From an uncultured Prevotellaceae bacterium (lineage in GTDB: Bacteria; Bacteroidota; Bacteroidia; Bacteroidales; Bacteroidaceae), in contig ONLY01000014.1 in NCBI GenBank assembly GCA_900318775.1, forward strand, positions 1-59,091: DNA of 59,091 bases. The letters run 5' to 3'. The translations under genes and the position numbers were made by a program. Positions within the stretch are counted from its first letter, which is position 1. Every line of letters starts with the position of its first letter. Shown here in pieces: positions 1-5,783 of this stretch. Below the pieces are notes generated by a model that worked only from the letters and a program-made list of their open reading frames with translations, was not told where the DNA came from and searched no databases.

Positions 1-73
1 TCTCTATCCACTGCTTGTTCAGTTGGATAAAGTCCTGCTTGTATTGCGGCTCGTATGTGACAATTCGTATCAT
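1..73 (-). CDS. GNAT-family N-acetyltransferase, 5' end only (partial)
   Basis: Reading the minus strand from ATG at 73, the first residues are MIRIVTYEPQYKQDFIQLNK, then QWIE. This opening resembles small Bacteroidetes GNAT acetyltransferases (beta strand, then an 'F..LN..WI' helix). The gene runs off the left edge, so only 24 codons are visible and the acetyl-CoA site cannot be checked. A TAnnTTTG box (80-87, minus) and an inverted repeat (109-128) lie just upstream. The family call is inferred from the N-terminus alone. Confidence 0.5.
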   Translation of the reverse strand, partial: MIRIVTYEPQYKQDFIQLNKQWIE

Positions 74-79
74 CAATTG

Positions 80-128
80 CAAAAGTACACCTTTCTTAGC
101 ATTTGTGCAATACCATAACAATGGTATT
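80..128 (-). promoter_or_regulatory. Promoter and inverted-repeat operator of the partial GNAT gene
   Basis: The minus-strand -7 box TACTTTTG lies at 80-87, a few bases upstream of the start codon, so the leader would be extremely short. A perfect 8-bp inverted repeat, AATACCAT-aaca-ATGGTATT (109-128), covers the expected -33 position. A regulator bound there should block RNA polymerase. The function is inferred. Confidence 0.4.
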
Positions 129-230
129 TACTTATTTTAGATGTTCTTATATATAAACTTATACGACTATTATATGCAGCTGTCTTATTAACAGACTGTT
201 TTTTCCCTTTATGTACTGTTTTGAGCTGAT

Positions 231-1106
231 TCAGATTTTCCCTATCTGCATACGCTTGAAGAATTCCTTTACGGCATTGCGCTGATACATCCCCTTGACA
301 TAGACCAGCGAGGCATGCATGGTTTCCTTGGCTTCCTTAATTGGAATAGCCTTGTAGCCTTCTTCCTCATAGATGACTGATTCGGAGAGAATGGCTACAA
401 GGTGACATGACTTCACCATGTGAATCATCGTGTAAATCTCGTTGATTTCCATGAGAGGTTTCAAGTCAACACTGTGATCACGAAGCAGACCGTCAATCAT
501 CGCGCGGGCATTCATGCCCTTTGCAGGAACTGCTGTAAGAAAAGCCTTCAGCTGACTGAGCTTCACTTCCTCAAACTTTGCCAATGGGTGCTCTTCTGCT
601 ACAACGGCACATAAGCGTGACTCGAAGAGTGGTATCTCCTCCAGCAACGGCTCGTTTTCCAGAAGATTATAGGTCAGCGCAAAGTCTATCTCGCGATTAT
701 GAAGCAACGTAATGAGTTCATCGGCGCGCTCGAAACGGACGTCAAACTGGATGTCTGGGTATTGCGGACAGAAACGCTGCATCGTCCTGGTGAGCAACAC
801 GGAGAGTCCGTAGGTTGCACCTATGCGGAGTTTTCCCGTTTTCAGTCTTTCCATGTCCTGAAGTTGCTGTCTGCCTTGCTCGGCATACTCCAGTGTCTGA
901 CGGGCAAAAGGCAGGAACTGCCTACCTGCCTCGGTCAGCGACACCTTCTTTCCAATGCGCTCGAAGAGTTGTACGCCGAGGTCATCTTCCAATTGTTTGA
1001 TCTGTTGCGAAAGCGTACTTTGTACCACAAAGCATTCCTGGGCTGCGATGGAGAAGTTTTCTGTCTCAGCGGCTTTTACAAAGTAGTTTAATTGTCTCAA
1101 TTCCAT
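231..1106 (-). CDS. LysR-family transcriptional regulator
   Basis: The 291-residue protein has normal LysR length. Residues about 3-62 form the winged helix-turn-helix (FVKAAETENFSIAAQE, then STLSQQIKQLEDDLGVQLFER). Residues about 90-285 form the periplasmic-binding-like effector domain, starting at GKLRIGATYG. The paired redox cysteines of OxyR are not evident, so the inducer is unknown. It is transcribed divergently from the FrnE-type oxidoreductase gene, and the two -7 boxes lie 21 bp apart back to back. A TCGATAA-atc-TTATCGA palindrome sits in its own leader. The usual LysR arrangement suggests it controls the divergent thiol-redox operon and itself; that is inference. Start at ATG 1106 is the only good one. 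Confidence 0.92.
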   Translation of the reverse strand: MELRQLNYFVKAAETENFSIAAQECFVVQSTLSQQIKQLEDDLGVQLFERIGKKVSLTEAGRQFLPFARQTLEYAEQGRQQLQDMERLKTGKLRIGATYGLSVLLTRTMQRFCPQYPDIQFDVRFERADELITLLHNREIDFALTYNLLENEPLLEEIPLFESRLCAVVAEEHPLAKFEEVKLSQLKAFLTAVPAKGMNARAMIDGLLRDHSVDLKPLMEINEIYTMIHMVKSCHLVAILSESVIYEEEGYKAIPIKEAKETMHASLVYVKGMYQRNAVKEFFKRMQIGKI

Positions 1107-1121
1107 GTTATATCGTTTTTA

Positions 1122-1138
1122 TCGATAAATCTTATCGA
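1122..1138. promoter_or_regulatory. Candidate LysR operator (palindrome)
   Basis: TCGATAA-ATC-TTATCGA has 7-bp perfect arms around a 3-bp centre and contains a T-N11-A type LysR core. It lies between the regulator's -7 box (1153-1160) and its start codon (1106), which is a good place for autorepression. Confidence 0.5.
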
Positions 1139-1152
1139 ATCATTCACGAGTG

Positions 1153-1160
1153 CAAATATA
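1153..1160 (-). promoter_or_regulatory. -7 box of the LysR gene promoter
   Basis: The minus strand reads TATATTTG, a match to the Bacteroidetes -7 consensus TAnnTTTG. It lies 47 bp upstream of the LysR start and faces away from the divergent promoter at 1182. Confidence 0.55.
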
Positions 1161-1181
1161 CAAACTTTCGCTTAAACTCCG

Positions 1182-1189
1182 TACCTTTG
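1182..1189 (+). promoter_or_regulatory. -7 box of the oxidoreductase/MBL operon promoter
   Basis: TACCTTTG matches TAnnTTTG. Transcription should begin near 1196, giving a leader of roughly 165 nt before the preferred start codon at 1362. Confidence 0.6.
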
Positions 1190-1361
1190 CACCGAAATTC
1201 ATAACAAAAGTGTGAGAATTATGGGATTCTTTAACAGATTTATCCGGCTATTTGCGGTTTCTATGACGCTAATGATACCGCTTAGAGTACTGTCAGAGTC
1301 AGTTGATTCCCTGAAAACAAAACAAGTAATAACCATCAATAAAGTAAAGGAGATTAAGACA

Positions 1362-2063
1362 ATGAAAATCGTTTATTGGAGTGACTATGCTTGCCCTTAC
1401 TGCTACATCGGCGAGACCCGTCTGAAGAAAGCCATCAAGGAACTTGGACTGGAGAATGAGGTGGAAATCGAGACACGTGCTTTCGAGCTTGACCCCGACG
1501 CGCCCAAGACGGTTGAGACCATCACCGTTGACCGTTTTGCCAGGAAGTATCGTCTCTCTAAAGAGGAAGCCCAACAGCAGATAGACCACATCTCGCAGCT
1601 TGGCATCGACGAAGGTATCGACTTCCGCTATGCTACCACGCTCTACACCAACACCCGCGATGCCCACCGTCTTACTAAATTGGCACAGACGAAGCACGAT
1701 GCAGCGTTGGAAGACCGCGTGAGTGAACTGCTGTTTGATGCCTATTTTACTCGTAATGAGAAACTGGCCGAACACGACGTGCTGCTCCGTGTGGCTCGTG
1801 AGGCTGGACTTGACGAGACGGAGGCAAAGAACGTATTGGAGTCGAACCAGTTTGAGGAAGAGGTGCGCTTCGACGAGCGTGAGGCCATGATGTATGGCGT
1901 GCATGGCGTTCCTTATTTTATGTTCAACGGGAAGTTTGTCATCCCCGGTGCCTTGTCTGTCAGCGCCTTCAAACATACGTTGGAGAAGGCACTCAAAGAT
2001 CAGCAGGAGAATACTGCTGGCGAGGATGCCCATCAGTGTGGGCCAGAGGGTTGTCGTATATGA
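1362..2063 (+). CDS. FrnE-like DsbA-family dithiol-disulfide oxidoreductase
   Basis: The 233-residue thioredoxin-fold protein starts MKIVYWSDYACPYCYIGE. The CPYC redox pair (C11, C14) sits where DsbA/FrnE proteins carry theirs, followed by the helical DsbA insertion and the cis-Pro segment GVHGVPYFMFNGKFVIPGA near residues 172-190. The C-terminus carries a second pair, C226-GPEG-C231, a CX4C like that described for Deinococcus FrnE. An upstream in-frame GTG (1212) would add 50 residues with a poor hydrophobic stretch. I prefer ATG 1362 because AAGGAG lies 9 nt before it and family length fits. The protein would then be cytoplasmic. Its stop overlaps the next gene's start (ATGA), so the two are coupled. 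It is probably controlled by the divergent LysR protein. Confidence 0.9.
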   Translation: MKIVYWSDYACPYCYIGETRLKKAIKELGLENEVEIETRAFELDPDAPKTVETITVDRFARKYRLSKEEAQQQIDHISQLGIDEGIDFRYATTLYTNTRDAHRLTKLAQTKHDAALEDRVSELLFDAYFTRNEKLAEHDVLLRVAREAGLDETEAKNVLESNQFEEEVRFDEREAMMYGVHGVPYFMFNGKFVIPGALSVSAFKHTLEKALKDQQENTAGEDAHQCGPEGCRI

Positions 2064-2686
2064 TACGCCGGATTGTAGTCAAGGATGTGTTCGCCGTCAA
2101 CTGCTATTTCTACATTGACGACGAGACGCGCCACGGATTCCTTATCGACCCAGGCGCACAGGCAAGTCGTATCTTGCAGAAGATAGAGGAGAACGGTTGG
2201 ACGATAGAGCGAATCCTTCTTACTCATGGTCACTTTGACCATACGGGGGCTGTCAGTGAGATTGCCCAGACCTTGGGCATCCCCTACTGCATCCATCGTG
2301 ATGGAGAAAAATACCTGACCGACACCCGCTGGAACCTGAGTGCCTATTGTGGCAGAAATGTCTATCTGGACGGAGCAGAGTATTTTGATGATGGTGACAT
2401 TATTCGTCTGAAAGCCAATCCATCGTTCGCCTTGAAGGTCATCCATACTCCTGGACATACGCCTGACAGCGTTATCTTCCATAGTCTGCAAGACGAAGTT
2501 GCCTTTGTCGGTGATACCATCTTCCGCGACTGTCCTGGCTCCACGCAATATTTAGGTGGAAACGAAGTGCAACTCTACAACAGCATCTACAAGAGGATTC
2601 TTACCCTCCCCGATGATACAGTGCTCTATTCAGGCCACACTGAACCCACAACCATCGGTCAGGAACGGCCAATGTATTGTGGGTAA
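2060..2686 (+). CDS. MBL-fold metallo-hydrolase (glyoxalase II-like)
   Basis: The 208-residue protein has the metallo-beta-lactamase signature HGHFDH (H56, H58, D60, H61), then HTPGHTPDSV (third metal His), FVGDTIF (bridging Asp) and YSGHTEPT (last His). This is the two-metal glyoxalase II-like layout. The start at ATG 2060 overlaps the upstream stop in ATGA; an earlier in-frame GTG at 2036 would overlap the oxidoreductase by 28 bp and is less likely. Family members hydrolyse thioesters such as S-lactoylglutathione or persulfides. Coupling to a thiol oxidoreductase hints at low-molecular-weight thiol chemistry, but the substrate cannot be read from sequence. Confidence 0.9.
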   Translation: MIRRIVVKDVFAVNCYFYIDDETRHGFLIDPGAQASRILQKIEENGWTIERILLTHGHFDHTGAVSEIAQTLGIPYCIHRDGEKYLTDTRWNLSAYCGRNVYLDGAEYFDDGDIIRLKANPSFALKVIHTPGHTPDSVIFHSLQDEVAFVGDTIFRDCPGSTQYLGGNEVQLYNSIYKRILTLPDDTVLYSGHTEPTTIGQERPMYCG

Positions 2687-2706
2687 TTAGTTTCTTGCTA
2701 CCACCA

Positions 2707-2734
2707 CCCGAACCAGGCTGCGGCCTGTGTCGGG
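2707..2734. other. GC-rich hairpin after the MBL gene
   Basis: CCCGA/TCGGG and CAGGC/GCCTG form a two-part stem with a 2x2 internal loop and a TGCG loop, about 20 bp after the MBL stop. No U-run follows, so it may stabilise the mRNA end rather than act as a classical terminator. Confidence 0.3.
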
Positions 2735-2747
2735 CACAAAAAGGGGA

Positions 2748-2948
2748 TTATAAGTCTCTGTTGTTTTCTGCGATATACGAGCAATATTTACTGAGCAGAT
2801 TGGACAATGGCAAATCGCCTTTTTGGTATCGGTCTGCATCAAGTTTCAGGACTCTTTCGCAGATTGGTTTCTTTCCCTTGAACAATGCTTTAAGGTATTG
2901 AATGCCATTCTCTTCTGTAATACTTACATCGGTGTCAAGTCCTCTGCA
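2748..2948 (-). pseudogene. Unassigned coding remnant downstream of fic
   Basis: A frame different from Fic stays open for 66 codons to TAA at 2748. It encodes a protein-like tail (SITEENGIQYLKALFKG, then ERVLKLDADRYQKGDLPLSN, then LLSKYC) with normal codon usage. There is no ATG, GTG or TTG at its beginning, and a stop closes the frame at 2949-2951, inside the last codons of fic. It looks like the 3' end of a gene whose front was lost when fic or its neighbour arrived. I do not recognise the family. Confidence 0.4.
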
Positions 2949-4036
2949 TCATAGACGATGGAGTAACTTGGACGCTTTGCTCCAGGAATGTCTTCTATCA
3001 GGATGTTCTTATCGACAAGATCCTGTATGTCACGTATCGCCGTGTCCTTCGAACATTTCGCCAATGTTGCCCATGTCTTTGACGTTATCTTTGCCTCATA
3101 TCCGTCAAGAAAGAGATTGAGCATCTGAGTCTGACGCTCGGTCATTGGTACTGCCGATGCCTTCTGCCAGAAAAAGCTCTTGTTCAGGATTGTGGTGACG
3201 ATGGTGTCTGCCTCGTCAAGTGCATCCACCAATTTCTGCATGTACCACACCAACCACTCCGTTATGTCGCCATCGCCATGCTGCATCCGCTCCAGAATGT
3301 CATAGTAGTGATTTTTGTCCTTGTTAATCTGTGATGAAACATTATAGAAACGGAACTCGCTCTTCTCTCCACGAGCAAGAAGCATGTCTGAAAGGATGCG
3401 TGCCAAACGCCCATTACCGTCCTCGAAGGGATGTATGCTCACAAACCAGAAATGGGCAATGGCAGAACGGATAACGCTGCTTACAGGCTCATCCTTGTCG
3501 AACCAAGTGAGGAACTTTTGCATCTCTTCTTCTACACGATCTGGAGACGGCGCAATATAATGAATCTTCTCACGTCCGAACATCCCGCTGACAATATGCT
3601 CCTCGTTTGTGCGGTACTGACCTATTTCTATCTGGCTTCCTTCACTGTAGCCTGTTGGAAAGAAAGCTGCTTGCCAAGCACACAGTTTCTCTTTGCTGAG
3701 GGTCATGTCATAGTGCTGTACCGCTTCAAGCATTACACCAACAACAGAATCGACATAATGCGATGGCGCGGTATATTCCACGTTCTCTATCCCAAGCTTC
3801 CGGGCAATGGAAGAACGAACCTGATCAACGTTCAGCCGTATGCCTTCTATCTCCGAAGAATATACCACGTCGTAAGTCAGATTCTCTGCCATAGCACGGA
3901 GTTTGCTGTCAAATCCCAACGAACTCAGCCTGCCGTAAAGCAAACCCTGCTTACGGAATACTTTTTCCTGAAGGAGTGACACTTGGGACGTGTCCCAGCG
4001 GAAGTCCGTCCAATTGTCTCTTTCGTGTATATACAT
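2924..4036 (-). CDS. Fic-domain protein (DUF4172-Fic-wHTH)
   Basis: The 370-residue protein has an N-terminal DUF4172-type helical region. It carries a class II inhibitory motif S60-SEI-E64-G65, the Fic core HPFEDGNGR (202-210) with catalytic His203, and a C-terminal winged-helix segment (about 300-355, TERQTQMLNLFLDGYEAKIT, then TWATLAKCSKDTAIRDIQDL). Fic enzymes usually transfer AMP from ATP to a protein hydroxyl, and the N-terminal Glu keeps them off. The fold and motifs look intact. Start ATG 4036 is 57 nt from its -7 box. Two CGCA-N5-TGCG palindromes flank that promoter, so the wHTH may autoregulate (inference). No toxin-antitoxin partner gene is adjacent. The target is unknown. Confidence 0.93.
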   Translation of the reverse strand: MYIHERDNWTDFRWDTSQVSLLQEKVFRKQGLLYGRLSSLGFDSKLRAMAENLTYDVVYSSEIEGIRLNVDQVRSSIARKLGIENVEYTAPSHYVDSVVGVMLEAVQHYDMTLSKEKLCAWQAAFFPTGYSEGSQIEIGQYRTNEEHIVSGMFGREKIHYIAPSPDRVEEEMQKFLTWFDKDEPVSSVIRSAIAHFWFVSIHPFEDGNGRLARILSDMLLARGEKSEFRFYNVSSQINKDKNHYYDILERMQHGDGDITEWLVWYMQKLVDALDEADTIVTTILNKSFFWQKASAVPMTERQTQMLNLFLDGYEAKITSKTWATLAKCSKDTAIRDIQDLVDKNILIEDIPGAKRPSYSIVYDAEDLTPM

Positions 4037-4078
4037 AACGTATTCGTACTTTGTGCGACATTACGCAATGATTAACGT

Positions 4079-4154
4079 CGCAAATTCTGCGGCAAAAATA
4101 CGAAATTATTGTCGAATAGCCAAACAAATCCACAAATAATCGCATATTATGCGA
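4079..4154 (-). promoter_or_regulatory. fic promoter with paired palindromic operators
   Basis: The minus-strand -7 box TATTTTTG is at 4093-4100. CGCA-aattc-TGCG (4079-4091) lies just downstream of it. CGCA-tatta-TGCG (4141-4153, part of the 15-bp palindrome 4140-4154) lies upstream. The centres are 62 bp apart, close to six helical turns, which suits looping or cooperative repression. A third half-related site TGCG-N6-CGCA occurs near 4054. Confidence 0.5.
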
Positions 4155-4196
4155 CGTTTTTGTCTCCAAAACGTCGAAAGCATACTTGAAGACACA

Positions 4197-4234
4197 AAAA
4201 AGGACCTGTCCAAACGGACAGGTCCCTTTTATTA
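4197..4234. terminator. Strong bidirectional terminator
   Basis: GGACCTGTCC-aaac-GGACAGGTCC is a perfect 10-bp stem flanked by A-run and T-run. On the minus strand it follows the ppdk 3'-end relic by 16 bp and precedes fic, as expected for the terminator of a formerly adjacent ppdk gene. Confidence 0.85.
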
Positions 4235-4249
4235 TATCAGAGAGTTTAA

Positions 4250-4282
4250 TTATTCCTCTACAGCTGCCTGGGCGGCGGCTAA
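4250..4282 (-). pseudogene. Relic of a ppdk 3' end (last 10 codons plus stop)
   Basis: The minus strand reads L-A-A-A-Q-A-A-V-E-E-stop, identical in protein to the last ten residues of the intact PPDK encoded at 9497-12217. At DNA level 6 of 33 positions differ from 9497-9529, and all six are silent. Upstream of the Leu codon the similarity ends, and an in-frame TAA follows seven codons earlier. Silent-only divergence says the copy came from a ppdk that evolved under selection elsewhere, not from drift of a dead duplicate. See findings for the insertion hypothesis. Confidence 0.75.
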
Positions 4283-4774
4283 CGGAGACTGATTATCAGT
4301 ACATTACAGAAATCTGGGAAACATTTGGAAAACATTATGAGCATGTACTGCACATTCTGCACCCGATTTCCTCAAAATATCCGACCATTTTTGCCACTTC
4401 GACTACTTATTTCGATATTTTAATTGTTAAACACTAACTGTTAGATCACAGATTGCATTACGACTTTTCAGCACATTCTGCAAACATTGTTTGCAAAGGT
4501 AATGATTTCTTTTGACTTTACGTTCATTCTGCACGTTTTTCTTGCAGAATGTGTTTGATTTTTGAAAAAATTATGCTGTATGCTACATACTTTCTCCAGT
4601 TTTTCACATCAATCAAAAGAAAAAAGGATTGATTTCATCAATGTTGGTTTTGGTTATTTCCGCATTGATCAATTTAATTTTCTGTAATTATCGCTCTACG
4701 CTCGAAGTTAAAGACATAAGCAATAATCTGGTCTATCATACGCATCAAACCTTAACTATCCTAAATGACGATTT
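4283..4774. other. Long gene-free stretch with repeated CATTCTGCA
   Basis: I see no credible gene in these 490 bp. CATTCTGCA occurs directly at 4353-4361, 4474-4482 and 4525-4533, and inverted at 4543-4551. The last two form a 9-bp inverted repeat with a 9-nt loop. A weak ATCAATC/GATTGAT hairpin at about 4608-4636 could end the AraC transcript. The stretch forms the left part of the segment between the ppdk relic and the AraC gene. Confidence 0.4.
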
Positions 4775-5617
4775 CTATTTGTTCTGACGTATGAATTCGG
4801 AGGGGGTGAGTTCTGTGACTTTCTTGAAAGTTCTAGTGAAATACGCGAAGTTCTTGTATCCGACCAAGCTTGCCACCTCCTTCAGGGTGTGATTTCCATC
4901 GATGAACAAAATCTGTGCATGAAGGATACGTTGCCGAATGATGTACTCAACTGGTGTATATCCGGTCTGTTGCTTAAAGAGGCGGATAAACCTGTACTTT
5001 CCTAAATGGGCTTCTTCTGCCATTTCGTCTATGGAGAAGGTCTTGTCGAGATTATTTCCTATTTGATACATTGCCTTCAAGACGCGTTGATCGCTGACGT
5101 TTTCTTGTAGTTTGGCTTTGTCGAAAAACTTTGATAATAGGAGCATCAGTAAAGCATTCACCTCCATCTGCTTTCCGAGAGGAAGGAACTTGAATCGCTG
5201 AATCAATTGCATCATGCTGGTGGAATTGTCGTATGTCTCAGGTAAAGGGTTTTTCAAGGATGTGTTAGGACAAAGTGACTGCAATCTTTTGATGATTTGT
5301 AGGTCTTCCAATGTGGAATCCATTTGGAGAGGCATGTCGTACTTGTGGAAATAGTCGAGAATGCGTTTGGAACAATCTACGAAATGTATGTAATAATGTC
5401 CAAACATCGAATCGCAATGATCTGTATGTGTCAGCAATGAAGGTATCAAATAAATGTGTCCCGACGTCAGACGGTGAGAGCGACCGCCAAACTTGATTAT
5501 TGCCTCACCTTCGTCTACCAGATACAGCCGGGAAAAGCCGCTGCAAATAGGACCGAAGTTCCAATCGCTTCCGTGGAAATGCCCCAGACTCAATACTGCT
5601 AAATCAAATGTTTTCAT
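4775..5617 (-). CDS. AraC-family transcriptional regulator
   Basis: Starting at ATG 5617 the protein has 280 residues. An N-terminal cupin-like sensor (about 20-95, LYLVDEGEAIIKFGG, then HRLTSGHIYLIPSLLTHTDH) precedes the two-helix-turn-helix AraC DNA-binding domain (about 185-278, FSIDEMAEEAHLGKYRFIRL, then GYTPVEYI, and LKEVASLVGYKNFAYFTRTF). An upstream ATG (5719) would add 34 residues before the sensor, but the -7 box at 5640-5647 lies downstream of it, so 5617 is the better start. It is divergent from the secreted fucosidase gene and is the obvious candidate activator of it. The ligand, perhaps fucose or a glycan fragment, is a guess. Confidence 0.93.
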   Translation of the reverse strand: MKTFDLAVLSLGHFHGSDWNFGPICSGFSRLYLVDEGEAIIKFGGRSHRLTSGHIYLIPSLLTHTDHCDSMFGHYYIHFVDCSKRILDYFHKYDMPLQMDSTLEDLQIIKRLQSLCPNTSLKNPLPETYDNSTSMMQLIQRFKFLPLGKQMEVNALLMLLLSKFFDKAKLQENVSDQRVLKAMYQIGNNLDKTFSIDEMAEEAHLGKYRFIRLFKQQTGYTPVEYIIRQRILHAQILFIDGNHTLKEVASLVGYKNFAYFTRTFKKVTELTPSEFIRQNK

Positions 5618-5639
5618 ATGAAGTTGTGGATTTTTGCGG

Positions 5640-5647
5640 CAAAGATA
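5640..5647 (-). promoter_or_regulatory. -7 box of the AraC regulator gene
   Basis: The minus strand reads TATCTTTG, matching TAnnTTTG, 22 bp upstream of ATG 5617. It supports the short start for this gene. Confidence 0.55.
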
Positions 5648-5742
5648 CGACAAAATTTGCACAATATTGACTTTATATGTCATTGTTTTGAGAATTATTG
5701 CATTTATTTTGCATAACACTTTTCAATTATTGGATACATTCC

Positions 5743-5750
5743 TACTTTTG
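5743..5750 (+). promoter_or_regulatory. -7 box of the alpha-L-fucosidase gene
   Basis: TACTTTTG matches TAnnTTTG, 33 bp upstream of ATG 5784, with no obvious -33 element. That is usual for promoters that need an AraC-type activator. Confidence 0.55.
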
Positions 5751-5783
5751 TACTACAATCAAAAACTTCTAAAATGATTTGAC

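Noticed and set aside
1212..1361. N-terminal export signal on the FrnE-like protein
   Set aside because: The segment has a weak, interrupted hydrophobic core and a better start with AAGGAG lies at 1362; family members start there.
4186..4437. 83-residue gene on the plus strand
   Set aside because: It runs through the strong terminator hairpin and the ppdk relic on the opposite strand; no domain features.
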